From assembly GCA_949825065.1 (NCBI GenBank), contig OX463854.1:14359112-14423111 (forward strand): a DNA stretch of 64,000 bases. Reading direction: 5' to 3'. Position 1 is the first letter of the stretch. The number at the start of each line of letters is the position of its first letter. Made by a program: the position numbers and the translations under genes. Under the pieces are notes generated by a model, which worked only from the letters and a program-made list of their open reading frames with translations, made no database searches and was not told the DNA's origin. The stretch comes from Odontocerum albicorne. Lineage: Eukaryota > Arthropoda > Insecta > Trichoptera > Odontoceridae. Shown piece by piece: positions 1-11,545 of the stretch.

Positions 1-376
1 ATATCATTGGCAACGTCTGCGACCACCTCGGAACGCACAGGAGCGAGATCAAGATATACCGTGGACGCATTCACGCGCCCCGTTCTGAAATTCTATATAT
101 ACCTACTTATCGATGAATAAAGGGCACTTGTTATTATTCACTTGACCATTCATCGCTGTTTACTATTTATCGATTATTCACTCTCACTTTTTCGCTTTCC
201 TGAATCTACGTATTTTATTTTAATTACAAAACAAATCATAATCATCACGACGTATCAGTAAAGCATTCCGCTAAATTGATGACCCCGAACGAAAAGGAAC
301 ACAGAATTCGACTAAAGCGAATATAGCGATGTCAACATCAACATCATCAGCACGTCTTACTAGGACACACGCTAAA
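1..376 (+). repeat. 5' LTR, right part, of an H2B-carrying LTR element
   Basis: Positions 1-376 repeat at 1380-1738 in direct orientation, ending in the same GCTAAA. I count about ten substitutions plus one 17-base insertion near 154-170 present only in this copy. The left part of this LTR lies outside the window, so the target-site duplication cannot be seen. The last ~105 bases contain a second, decayed copy of the LTR/primer-site junction (see 271-335). Assignment as an LTR rests on the direct repeat, the primer binding site directly after it and the polypurine tract before the downstream copy. Confidence 0.9.
271..335 (+). other. Decayed duplicate of the LTR/PBS junction inside the LTR
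   Basis: The string CTAAATTGATGACCCCGA at 271-288 differs by one base (A279 for G) from the true LTR/PBS junction at 372-389. Similarity continues with gaps into the leader: both are followed by GAACAC and then TTCGACTA. The 3' LTR carries the same duplicate, with the primer-like part at about 1639-1651. The LTR therefore seems to have expanded by taking in an older primer site and leader. Confidence 0.75.
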
Positions 377-377
377 T

Positions 378-395
378 TGGTGACCCCGACGTGAT
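378..395 (+). other. Primer binding site for tRNA-Trp
   Basis: TGGTGACCCCGACGTGAT is complementary over 18 bases to the 3' end of insect tRNA-Trp (…ATCACGTCGGGGTCA plus CCA). The match to tRNA-Trp is from my knowledge of the Drosophila gene. It lies one base after the end of the 5' LTR, where a primer site should be, and would start minus-strand synthesis. Confidence 0.9.
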
Positions 396-401
396 AACTG
401 A

Positions 402-689
402 ACACGTATTTCGACTATATCGAGTGTTGCCGACTCGATAAACACCATACAAGTGCAACCCGACACCGGCATCAGCAGCAACGCGATGAGCATCATGAAC
501 AGTTTCGTCAACGACATCTTCGAGCGCACCGCCGCCAACGCCAACCGCCTCGCCCACTACAACAAGATGAGCATCATCACCAGCAGAGAGATCCAGACCA
601 CCGTCAAGATTCTACTCCCCGGCGAATTGGCCAAGCACGCCGTCAGCAAGGATACCAGAGCCGTCACTCAGATACAACACTACATCTGA
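402..689 (+). CDS. Captured histone H2B fragment in an LTR element
   Basis: This open frame encodes the C-terminal two thirds of core histone H2B. Homology runs from [10 protein letters not shown] (about 450) through [24 protein letters not shown] and [12 protein letters not shown] to AVT at about 670. That is the histone fold from alpha-1 to the alpha-C helix. The N-terminal tail and the start of alpha-1 are absent. Compared with the near-invariant animal H2B I count about 13 replacements in about 72 residues, but no internal stop. The final residues QIQHYI do not match H2B (which has KYTSSK), so the capture ends near 670 or is frameshifted there. The frame is open from 402. The first in-frame ATG is at 486, giving 67 residues. 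The fragment follows the primer site directly and precedes gag sequence, so it replaces the front of gag. Whether a protein is made is unknown. Confidence 0.85.
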   Translation, partial: TRISTISSVADSINTIQVQPDTGISSNAMSIMNSFVNDIFERTAANANRLAHYNKMSIITSREIQTTVKILLPGELAKHAVSKDTRAVTQIQHYI

Positions 690-928
690 TGTGGACGAGC
701 CTGACGCCAGCTCATGTGAGGTCAGTCCTGGCGATCAGCCACACGATTTACAGGATTGCCTCCCTCGACGAACTACTGACCGACAAGATGCTGGAGCAGA
801 CAAGCATCGCTACAACCACGCTACAACCAGCCACAAGCACCGCAGCCACAGCCACAAGCACCGCAGACTCCACCATCATCAAGCACCTGCAGATCAACCC
901 TCCACATCGGACGCCATCTACAACTTGA
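689..928 (+). pseudogene. gag remnant (capsid C-terminal part), gypsy/mag type
   Basis: A 79-residue frame whose ATG overlaps the stop of the H2B frame (TGATG at 687-691). Its first half reads like the capsid C-terminal segment of gypsy/mag-type gag: L-W-x3-L-x-P-A-H-V-R-S-V-L-A-I-S, then SLDEL, then DKMLEQT. It continues as a Thr/Ala/Ser-rich linker (TSTAATATSTAD) as expected for the disordered region after capsid. Reading back in frame adds HL before MW, so gag homology may begin slightly upstream. The front half of gag is missing, its place taken by H2B. The family call is by eye; a profile search would settle it. Confidence 0.65.
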
Positions 929-980
929 TCTACACAACCAAGCATCGACGACCAACGCACCGCAGATAATCCGAATTTAG

Positions 981-1133
981 CGAGACACGACCAAACCTAC
1001 CCTCTTCCGCATCACCCATCTGTACGACACTGCAGATCCGGGAAAAAACGCCGCTCGCTGCTGTTATCCACGTACCTACTTCGACAAAGGGAAACGGATA
1101 ACCAGTCCAGGCGTCAGATGCACCGGAACCTAG
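981..1133 (+). pseudogene. gag C-terminal tail remnant
   Basis: A short open frame containing GKNAARCCYPRTYF. This resembles the pattern G-K-x-A-x-R/K-C-x-x-P-C-S/T-F that ends gag in insect mag/gypsy elements; one Cys of the pattern is Arg here. It is in a different frame from the 689-928 segment, so gag is broken between them. Protease, reverse transcriptase, RNase H and integrase are all absent: only about 35 bases separate this frame from the polypurine tract. Confidence 0.5.
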
Positions 1134-1168
1134 CGTTTCGCGTAGGGCACGCGCTCCCTACGCTCACT

Positions 1169-1178
1169 AGGAGGGGAG
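1169..1178 (+). other. Polypurine tract
   Basis: AGGAGGGGAG, followed by CCA and then TGTAGGG at 1182, where the 3' LTR appears to begin. This is the expected plus-strand priming site. Confidence 0.7.
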
Positions 1179-1181
1179 CCA

Positions 1182-1738
1182 TGTAGGGAATACCCACGTC
1201 GTAAATATTGTCAACATGCACGGTCAACGACCGATGAATCAACCTTTGACTATGTACAAAGATCACATACCAGAACGTCAATATTGTTTACACGCAAATA
1301 ATATTTACGTCACATTCCACGGCAGAGAGAGAACACATCGCGCCGTCACACCGTTTCGACAATAAATACTCTACCCACTATATCATTGGCAACGTCTGCA
1401 ACCACCTCGGAACGCACAGGAGCGAGATCAAGATATACCGCGGACGCATTCACGCGCCCCGTTCTGAAATTCTATATATTTATACTTATCGATGAATAAA
1501 TGGCACTTGTTATTATTCACTTGACCATTCATCGATTATTCACTCTCACTTTTTCGCATTCCTGAATCGACGTATTTTATTTTAAATACAAAACAAATCA
1601 TAATCATCACGACGTATCAGTAAAGCATTCCGCTAAATTGATGACCCCGAACGAAAAGGAACACAGAATTCGACTAAAGCGAATATAGCGATGTCAACAT
1701 CAACATCATCAGCACGTCCTACTAGGACACACGCTAAA
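1182..1738 (+). repeat. 3' LTR of the H2B-carrying element
   Basis: It begins TGTAGGGAA after the polypurine tract and ends GCTAAA, about 557 bp. The part from 1380 on matches 1-376. AATAAA occurs near 1361 and again near 1494, candidates for the polyadenylation signal. After 1738 the sequence turns into AT-rich flank. It also carries the decayed primer-site duplicate near 1639-1651. Confidence 0.85.
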
Positions 1739-4224
1739 GACTTTTATGAAATTGGGAAAAGAAAAATATTAAATTCCTTGTAACTATGAGTAGTCACAAC
1801 GCCTAGGTTTTGGCTATTTTTGTCATCCCTAAACAGAATCTTGTAAAGATATAAGTAATTAGAGGAACAAAACTTAAAAGTTATGTTCGTGTGGGATCAC
1901 ACAGCACAAATATCAACAAATCCTTGACCGCAAATTTAAACAATGTTTCTTAGATACTCGTAGTTAGTTTTTTTGCGTTTAATAGCAATATAGATAATTT
2001 AACTGTTTTTTTTTTTCATTTTAAAATAAAAATATTTTCTTTTTCATTCGTTACCCTTCGACATGTTCGAACTCGTGATTTGGGCATGTCTTGTGGCCTA
2101 AATACAACCGTCTTGTGGCCTAAATACAAAAGTTCGTACAATTTCCAACACGTTTCTCTTTTTAACAAACTCTATTCGAGTTTAATAAATCTTTGTCACT
2201 ACGAGCGTATGATAACAACACTGAAATGCTTTACAAACTATTTGATTTATCAACCTGCAAAAAAGTAAATATGTTTATTGCATAATCAAAAATTTGCTAC
2301 ACATTTTTCACGGGACTTTTATTAACTCTTATTGTAACAAGGGAGGGTTTCTGTAGTTGAATAACCTAAAATAGAAAAAAAATCTACACCCTTAACTAAA
2401 AATATTTTAAATCTTTAGAAGCGTTTATGTTCTTCTTGGTCGATTGCTTATAACTGAAGTTCTTGACGTCTCTGATTCATCTACCTACATAACTCTGTCC
2501 ACAACGATTCTTCATTGCTCCCCTTTTTTGACCTCCAGGAGTGTAACGTTCACAGAAGAATCTGTTGTGTTCGTAACTTGGTTAGTCCAACGGATTGTCG
2601 ACCTACTTCTGCCTTATCATCTCTCCACACTATAAATACGAGTCTTTCCAAATTCTCATATCTGTGTGCCTGTACTAATCCTGGACAGCCTGTCCTGAAT
2701 CCCAAGTTGTTGGATGATGGATTTATTGATCTGCCATGCCATCTTAGGTATCAACAGTATTCGACCAGTACACCAGCACTACATGTCAAATATATCCAGT
2801 TTTTTAGCATTTATAAATATTTTAATTCTCATTTATGAATAAAAAATAAATGTGTCTATAAAGAAAATCGTATATGTACTTAATTGATGTATCTTATCAG
2901 GCTATGAAAATGAATTAGGACCATTAAGGACAACATGTAAAATGGGGAATGTTTTCATGGATCGACTCTTTGTATCAGCAATGAGGGGCAGTCCATTCTA
3001 CATTTGCTGTAGTGTCCGAGACGCTCGATATAATAAACCAATGAAGACTTTATTCATGGAACACCCAGTGTGGTCCAGGTAGGATAATTCTGAAATGAAA
3101 TAATTCATTGCCTTTCACACGATAGGAAAAAAATCCAAATAATATTAGCCGCGTTTGAAAATGAACTTAAGTTGTCATCAATATTTTTAATACAAAATTA
3201 TGAGATATGTTTCCATAAATGAGATACGTTCTCACAGTATTCCTAAATTTACTGAGAATTTTTAAGAATTTTATTTTAATACATTTGAAAAGTAACTGTT
3301 ACTAATATTTTTTGTAAATAACCTTTATGATTCTCTCGGGACATTAAACGAGTTACAACGATAAGCCTATTTTTTTCGAATTTATAAAAGAAAGGAAAAT
3401 GTTGAAGGTAATGTGGCTGTCCTTCAAAAACAAAAGAAGCAGCAGTGTAAATATGTATTAAGCAGCTATGGAATATCTACCTTTATACGAATTTGATGTA
3501 AATACCCTCATATATGTATATTGAACGGCCTATCCTGGAGTTAAATAAACCTTGATTATAACAAGGCTGGAGGGCTTTTCCACACACTTCCATAATACGA
3601 TTATAACCGAAATATTAAATCCCTTTCTTAGTACCATCTCGAGGCCGTACAAGAATAATAATAAGATTAACTCGAAGGATAATTGTTTCTGATTTGAATT
3701 ATTGTCGTCAAATGGGCACACTTGGCACGATGAAGGTAAAACTCGACGTGGATAAACAGATTTTTCTTTTTTTTCCCATTTGTAATCCAATTAAATTATG
3801 AATATGAAATCAAGCCGGAATTCTTCTTAAAAAATAGATTCAATATCTTTTGTTTTTCTTTCTAAACTACTTTATCTATTTTCGTTTTTTTTAATGTGCT
3901 AGGAAAGCTTGAAAAAACGCAGCTTTGAAAATAAAGTATTCACAGGTCAAATGTATTTTTGCTATGGATAATGAAGCTTTTTATTACTTCTGCCAACGTT
4001 TGATATCATCTCGAATTTTTTTAGCGTCGAAGTGCTTATCGGTTAGATGGGTGGACATTTTTATTGAGATTTTGAGGTTCCTTTTATTTAATGTTAAATG
4101 GTTGATTTTCGAATAGTGCCTCCTCACTAGGTGGTGTTATTGTTAAAACAGAAAGAAATCATTTGTGTCAAAAGGATGTAAATAGGTCTCAAAAGGATTG
4201 ATTTTGACCGGGAAATATTTTTAG
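1739..4224. other. AT-rich stretch without a recognised gene
   Basis: No coding signal I trust. At 2088-2127 there is a short direct duplication (TCTTGTGGCCTAAATACAA twice). The less AT-rich part at 2440-2790 gives open frames on the plus strand, but on the minus strand its broken frames weakly resemble a LINE C-terminus (…WRSKKGSNEESLW…). I could not confirm that. Confidence 0.5.
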
Positions 4225-4410
4225 CAGACTATTTTTTAATAATTATTTAATTTTTATTTATTTTACACATGACAAGAAATATACATATTTTGCGAAAAAA
4301 CCACACGTAATTTAATTTGGACACACAAATTTTATGAATCTGGATGTGTTGCCTTTCATTTGTCGTGTTCCTAGTAAACTAGGATGTTTCTTGTATCTCA
4401 CTGAGGACAT
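4225..4410 (-). mobile_element. LINE-D 3' end, copy 1
   Basis: Read on the minus strand this matches 30150-30350 almost throughout. Shared blocks are CCTAGTTTACT, ACGACAAATGAAAGGCAACA, TATGTATATTTCTTGTCATG and the final A/T-rich tail. The minus-strand text fits the C-terminus and 3' UTR of a non-LTR retrotransposon (RQMKGN…, then the tail), but the reverse transcriptase itself is not here. Confidence 0.65.
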
Positions 4411-5566
4411 ATAGCATTAAAAAATAATTCACTTCTTTCCGATCTTTTATTATATAAAACCCCGTTGCACATTCTCATCAACCAGACAAACAGTGATAAT
4501 TACATATGAATACATCACGCGAATCAAACCCCTCACACCTCATCACTCCAGACAGACCAAAACGTTCATCCTACAATATAGGTAACGCACATAATCATGA
4601 AAAAATAAAAAAACACCACACTCAAGAGCTCACACAAACCAAAATATATTTCCAGTTTTATTTATTTTCTTTATAATTTATTTCACTTTTATTTCTCTAC
4701 GCATATTTATTTAACTACCTTTAATGTATATTTTATCTTTTGTGAAATATTGTTTTCATCATTTATTTTTGTAAACGATGCGTATGTTTTGTTAAATAAA
4801 TTTATTTATTCAGTTATATTTATTCAGTCAGTTATATAAAATTATCAATTTAATAAGTAAATAGAAAACTTTCCAGTATGTTAAACATTTTTTCTTTTCT
4901 ATCGTGATTGATCATTGACATAGACCACATAACTCAGATATTCGAGCTTTGAAAGAGGGTACTCGGCAGCAGAGTGTATATCTTTAGCACGCGTAGGTCA
5001 TTATGAGCGAATAAAATGTAAATCAGATAATGCCTATATGAGAATAAATTCTGAAGTAAGTTGGTTCGACGTCCAATCGAATGTCTCTTTGACAAACGAT
5101 ACCATTAATGAGCTAAAGAAGTCTTCCAAATTTTAAAATTAAATTACACAAGTTATATAAAAATTTTATAGATTGATAATTCACCATTACGAAATTTATG
5201 TTTTATTTAATGAAATATTTCACTTTCCGCCAACCAGAAAACAGTAATTTGCATGATCGTAAAAAATATTTCAAAGTTTATTCACCTTCCCAAATTTTAT
5301 AAACAATGTACGTAGTAAAAATAAAAGTGCAATAATATCAATCAAAGTAAAAGAAGAGATGGGGGAGAGAAAAGAAAAATCAGTAATGAAATATGCTATA
5401 TTCCTGACATGAAATCAAGAGTTTTGATGTAAAAAAGGTGTTCCAGTTAATCATTTTTCTAGTTGGCTGGAAAAAGCGATGTGTCAGAGTAGTTTATTGT
5501 ACTTTTATTGTATACAGTACATCCTAGTTGTCTGGAAAAGGCAATGTGTCAGATTGAATACTTTAT
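4411..5566. other. AT-rich stretch; possible TATA promoter at 4450
   Basis: TATATAAAACCCC near 4451 with a CA-rich leader after it resembles a core promoter, but no convincing reading frame follows. At 5460-5600 a segment of about 68 bp containing TTTTATTGTATACAGTACA is duplicated in tandem; this is SINE-tail sequence. Confidence 0.4.
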
Positions 5567-5700
5567 TTTACTTTTATTGTATACAGTACAACCTAGTGGA
5601 TATATTGTCATATGGCAATTTCTTCCAACCAATCGGAAAGACATTAAAAATGTCTTCAGTGAAAACTAAATGGGAATAATTAAAAAAAACTGGGCTGAAA
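5567..5700 (-). mobile_element. SINE-A tail fragment
   Basis: Minus-strand SINE-A 3' part: poly-A-like start, CTTCAG, TTGGAAGAAATTGCCATATG, then the terminal ACTGTATACAATAAAAGT block. The tRNA-like head is missing. Confidence 0.6.
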
Positions 5701-7240
5701 CTCTGGCTTGATTTTCGTTTTAAAAAAAATTTAATCGAGCCCGTGTTATCCGAGTTAGAAGAAAGAATCTTACCAACTAGAAAATGGAGATCGTCGTGTG
5801 TTTCTTAGAACATTAAGCATAGATTTCTGGACAAAATAAGATCGGACGTTTATATCTCACCTGCAGAATACCGATTGACTATTTTGACTTTTAAATGCGA
5901 AACAATTGGAATACTTGAAGTACCTACTTTAGAAAACTTTACATTAATTTTCGTTAACTAGTCCTGGATTTAAAACCATTTATTTCACAATGCTGCCATT
6001 TTTCAATATTTCCTCCACACAACGTATCATTATTTTAGGAAATAAAAAAATAATTTTATCCAAATCCCTGGAGATGGGTCTCGAGTACAGGGTAGAACTG
6101 AGATTTATGATTTATATCAATTAAATAGTATTTTTCTGAGATTTTCTCCATTATCTGACAAAAGCCGGAAAAGAGTGATTTATCAACTGGACGTGCAATG
6201 CTGCCAAATTGGTACATCACTTCTTGAAAGATATTTAATCTTTCAGGAAGTGATGGAACAATGTAAAAAAAAAATTTGAAATAAGATTCGTAATAAACCT
6301 TTTTAAATGAACATATATTTTCAATAAGAATCGAATTAATAAATCCAAAGTTTAAGGATTTAAGTTTTTTTTTCATTTTCCTTTATTGTGCAAAATATTC
6401 AGCCAATTTTATATGTGCAAGTGTCTCATAGTGTAATTTTATCTTTTTGTTACGTACAAGCTAATACAATGCAAAGAAAATATCTCAAAATGTGTCAAAT
6501 ATGAATTGGATTCTTTTTCGCGAAAATACGTGGAAATGTATTGTTTTTTTATACACAACAAAAAATTTACAATTTAACTATTTTTATTGAAAAGGTGAAT
6601 AAGTGCATAATAATACGAAATAACACAATTTTGGGTACAGAGGAGAAATTAACATATATCAATTTTCAATCACAAATTTGATATATTTGTCAGAAATATT
6701 CCAACACACAACTGAAACATTCCCACACTTCTAAAATCACATTCATAATATCAACAAGTATGTTACATCAAAATCCTCATCACACCTTCCACATTCGAAT
6801 CAGTTATTCACTCTTATTCCCCTTTGGTGACCTTCAAAAGCTCCTGACTCATCACTTTCCCCATGCCAAAGAGTCAGCTTGTTACATATTTCTGTACCTT
6901 TCTCTTTTAAGGAACTCTTAAAAATATCTGAAATTGATTGAAGTTATATAAAGTTTTTATTTTTATTTTTATATCATAGAATTTACATAAATAAACTTTA
7001 TTTTATCTAGATCAGTTTATATTTTACTCGGTTTGAGTGGTAAGTATATACTTAGGAAGGGTAAGAGTGATAAGTATATACTTAGGAAGGGAAAATCGGG
7101 AGAAAGTTTCAAATAAAATTAAATTCAAAGTAAGTAAAACCCAAGTTTTTTTTTTTTTTTTATGTGATCATTGTTGAATAATCCGCATATATTGATTTAA
7201 ATATATGATTTTTGGCATCTTTACAAAGAACCTGACGATG
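5701..7240. other. AT-rich stretch without a recognised gene
   Basis: No motif supports a gene here. At 7040-7100 a ~30-bp segment containing AAGTATATACTTAGGAAGGG occurs twice in tandem. Confidence 0.5.
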
Positions 7241-7400
7241 TTGATCTCTGTGGCCTAATTGGCCAAACGTCTGTTTTCCAGCCCGTGGGTTGTGGTTTTG
7301 ATTTCCGTTGGAACCGAGATTTAAAAAAAAAGGATTAATACCGTTTTTTTTACTGAAGGCCTCTTCAACAAGTTGTGTTTAATCAAATCAATCGGAAGAG
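7241..7400 (+). mobile_element. SINE-A copy
   Basis: The tRNA-like head TGGCCTAATTGGCCAAACG (A-box part) and GTGGTTTTGATTTCC (B-box part) is followed by poly-A and a CTGAAGGCCTCTTC body block. The 3' end has drifted. Confidence 0.6.
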
Positions 7401-9423
7401 GTTCGAACAACAAAAATGTCATACTGTACGTTACGCCCATTTCTTTATTTATCATTTGTTGTCCTAAAATGGGCAATTTATTTGCAGAATGAATAGAAAT
7501 CATTAAAATTTGTTCGAAAACCCACAGCATTTTTTTTGCTTTAATCTTAGCGAGCCGCCTTAAGAGAAAGCTAATAAAGAATAAATTTTGCAACCCGTGC
7601 GAATTGAAGGCGTTATATATTTTCACTTGCGTCTTCAGCGATAAAATAAAGGAAATTCGTTGGAATCAGAACATAAAACTGTCTTACAGAGAACGGAAAT
7701 GAAAACTTTTGAAATAAGAGGTTCAAAACTTGAATAAATTGAAAATCATAATTATTATTATCATCGTCCTAGTAACTTTAACATCAACGTTAAGATTTAA
7801 AGGAAACTTACTTCAAGCTTTTTAATAAAAATGTTCCATCTTTGATGATCTGCGGTGTTTAATGCATCTCATGCTCCATGGCTCATTTCTATTTGCTCTT
7901 TTTTTTTATTAAGATGTAATTCAGGTACTGCAAAAATTCAGGTACTCTTATAAACATATATACATATATTGGTACTTCTCTGTTCTGATCTAATTGTCGT
8001 TACTTCAGCAGTGCGTATACATATTATCAGCACTTCCTATATTAATTGCAAGTAAATTCCACTTACGAGTAATGATAGATTATCACAGCAACTACAACAC
8101 ATATCTGACTGTGACTGGAATGCTAACCTTGACCCGCATCTTTTTTCCTATCTGCTGTAAACATGAACTGAGTCCTTTGGGACTTCATAGAACTGCTTAC
8201 TTTTGTAATTGCTTCCTATGCAAGTAGCTAGCCAAGCCTGGTCGCAAACAAGCAACCACTCACTAATAATATTTCTCTACAGTTTCAATTGTTTGGCTTA
8301 CATCTCATAAAATAGGAATTCTAAGTCGAATGACAAAATATCTCTTCTGCAAATGTTTTTAAATAAGATTAGAAATGTATGTATTTTTTTAGATACATTT
8401 TTTTTACTTTTTTGTTTCCTCGTATTCCAATTTTCATTTATCGAGGTCGCACACAAAAAAACTTTGACAAACTTAAAACTTTGGCAAAATCATAAATTTC
8501 AAAGTCATCATTATTTTGTCTATAAGTTGGTGGAAGTACAAATTTGAATAGGTGAGTAGTTAAACGTGAATTTTTACTTTGCGACCTTTAACAGGTTAAA
8601 CGAACCGAACATCTCATTTAACCGATTTGATTTGTGTTATATATTTTTTTTAATATTTTAAATTTTCCCATTGAAATGATCAACGCAATCCCCTGCCCTA
8701 ATAGGCATATGACTAGTCAGAGACAAGTAAGTTCAAAACAAAATAAAGAAACATATAGAGCAGTCATAAGAATAAAATCTCTAAAATAAAACGAATTATA
8801 TCCCACCATAGTCAAATTTCACAAAAAGAGCATTTAAATTAAAAATAATTAATTTACAAAGAACCATTTACTGATTTATAGATAAAGCACTTATAAATCC
8901 ACAAAAATCTAGAAAAGAGAAGTGCACATGGAATACTTCATCAATATATGATATGGTTTTAAAGCGATTTGAGTTTTCAGCTCGTGTTGACGTTATTTTA
9001 TCAAATCTGATTTGTTTTACGAGTATTTCAGTTTTATATTAATTGTATACTTGAATTTTAATATCTCTCATGGCTTTGGATAATACGTTTAATATCTTGG
9101 AAGCCAAGTACATGAAACTTCTCTGTCCAAAAGCCGTTCTAATTCATGGTATTTTTCATGCTGGTTTCTATGTTACAATATTTTGAAAATGCACAAAGAA
9201 GAAGATTTGTGTCGCATAGTTTTTGACAAGATATCACCGCAACCTGACGGAAGGCCACATACTGATTTGGTTCGTTCTTCGTTGATATATTTACGTGCGT
9301 CGCTTTCAAAACTATTCATTGTGATAATATTATATATTAATTTTTACATTACTATTATATATAATGCAACACCTCAAGCCAAATTATCATATTTAAAGGT
9401 CTGCTAATTTGCTTGAGCACCTA
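7401..9423. other. AT-rich stretch without a recognised gene
   Basis: Only short chance frames. I see no repeat family or coding motif. Confidence 0.5.
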
Positions 9424-9900
9424 GGCTTATTTATTTATTTAACACTTTTATTGCAAATACAATCTGACGGGATTATGGCCAGGCGGCAATATCTTCCAAC
9501 CAACTAGAGTTAGACTTAGCGTTTCAAAAATAAATACATGTATTCATTCTGATAGAAATACTTTCCGTCTGTATATTCCATAATTTACAGCAGATCTATT
9601 TTTATTCTTGAATATTTTGCACTGGATTTTTTTCCCTCTCTCTACGTTTTATAGAGATATATGTCAGTCCACTTTTTGTCATACGGAAGGTCCGATATCA
9701 TGAGGGTGGCATCGTACGAGCTTAAGCGATGTACACTTGATTTAAGCTTATGTGAGTCAAACAAGTATGTAACAAACAATTCTCATTAAGTATGATACTA
9801 AATTAAACAAACTTTGTTTTGTCTACGTTTAGACACAGATTGGAGTCCAGCAATTTTTAAACTCTCTCGAAGGCATTTTCTGACCTTGTGAATGTTTCAT
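9424..9900 (-). mobile_element. LINE-B fragment with reverse transcriptase remnant
   Basis: On the minus strand 9790-9900 encodes KLLDSNLCLNVDKTKFV. This is the conserved block after the YxDD active site of CR1/Jockey-like reverse transcriptases (…KWLDSNxLxLNxxKTKF…); stops interrupt it. Downstream, 9424-9520 is the 3' tail also seen at 48832 and 42000: TTGGAAGATATTGCCGCC, AGATTGTATTTGCAATAAAAG and a TAAATAAATAA end. The region between has lost about half of the ORF end. Confidence 0.7.
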
Positions 9901-11545
9901 TCTATATTTTGATATTGGTATATATGAATGTTTTATATATAAAACAAAAAAAATTCATATGTTTTAGCTCACATCATTCATAATGTATGTATATCAGGAA
10001 TAAAAGCGGTCTCAATAAATTACTTTTGGTTCTCTTGTAACTTTGTTTATTTTCACGCATTGCATTCTGTAATACATGTTACTCTTTATCCATTCGAATA
10101 TTTTTTCCTTTAATGTTAATTTGACTTCATTTTTTAACAATTTATTATGTGTAACAGTATTAAATATATTTTAAAGATGTTAAAAAACTTCCTGACATTT
10201 CTTTTTATCAAGTTCTGTTTGATGTATTTTATTACTTCATTTATGGGATCAGTAATGCTAAAATTATTTTGGAAACAAAATTTACTGGCTAGTAATACAT
10301 TTTTATTTTTTAACTATGCTGCTAATTGATTTAAAAACATTTTCTCTGATTTCTTAATTATTCAATATATTGAGTAAACTGATACTCGTAGGTCTGCAGT
10401 TGCTAATTTGGCGTGGAACGTGACCGAAGAACTAAAGAATGCGACGATTGCACGATCCTGAAAGCCTCATTGTGGTATCAAACTCTTTCGAAATTGAAGC
10501 TTTGATCGTTATTTTATTAATTAAATGTCTTACAATCGTCTCTTGTACCACATCTCGAAAGAATATATCCTTGATGTTTATTTTGCCTTTGTTTACAAAG
10601 TTTTTGAAGCAAACAGAAATATTTAAAAAATCAGATTTTAAACAAATTTTTACTTTTCAAGACGTGTTTTTTTTTTTCAAATCATTCCCACCCTCGACGT
10701 AGTACTCATTGACGTAACATTTCTTGTCTTGATTTCAGTTTCATATCCACCCTTACCAGTAATTGTAGTTTTGATATTCCGGAAAAAGTAAAGTAAGAAA
10801 TATTTCCTTATTCTGCGAAATTATTATCGCTATAAAACTGGGCAGAGTAGAATATATATGCAGACAATGTCGTTGTTTCGTTTCGTAAATAGTATTAATG
10901 ATATGATTTATCTTCCTCATTAAGGGGAAAGTCCATGGCTCAGCACAAATAACGATTATTCTTTGGGATCCAACTGAGCGCCGTTTGATCCCTTATCCAT
11001 AAAAGTTAATGACCCTGATTTTTGTTTAACTCAGCTCTTTTCTTATCTAATTTTAAAAAGGATAAAATTTTATTTTCTGTTTAGTAGAATTTACGAATTT
11101 GTCAAGTTGGTGGTATTTTTTATATGTTGTCTTTATTAAATGTCTACATGCCCATCAGATTAACGAGAGAAGCATCGAACTATGTAAGTAAATATTCATA
11201 TGTTTTCGATTTAAGAATCGTCTCAAATTTACGGGTTATGAATATACGACAGTGTTAGATATTTAAATCGAAAACAAGTATCAGTTCAGATTATTTTTCC
11301 TCCACAAACGTACAAGGTGAAATAGATGATAATTTGATATTAGTTTTGTTCAGCTATTTGCAACAAATTGTTTAATATTTTCTGCTTTTTATCTGCATGA
11401 TTTTTGTTTTTGAATGACGCTTAGCGATAAGTTACAAAGCCAATCGGACACAAAAATATTCACACTCCGACGAAACAGTATCAAAACATGTTGGTAGTCT
11501 TGGAAATTATTTTAGTACCAAGGGTCACTACATAAGTAAATAGAA
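9901..11545. other. AT-rich stretch without a recognised gene
   Basis: No gene supported. A fragment at 10395-10455 reads AVANLAWNVTEELKNATIAR before a stop, faintly like pogo/Tigger transposase, but too short to call. Confidence 0.45.

Noticed and set aside
453..689. Host histone H2B gene
   Set aside because: The N-terminal third is absent, the fragment lies between a primer binding site and a polypurine tract inside an LTR pair, and no histone promoter or 3' stem-loop is visible. Captured sequence fits better.
2440..2838. Protein-coding frames on the plus strand
   Set aside because: Two overlapping frames without domain content; the region may be a decayed LINE on the other strand.
10395..10455. 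pogo/Tigger transposase fragment (LAWNVTEELKN)
   Set aside because: About 20 residues, no neighbouring motif and no terminal repeats; too short to separate from chance.
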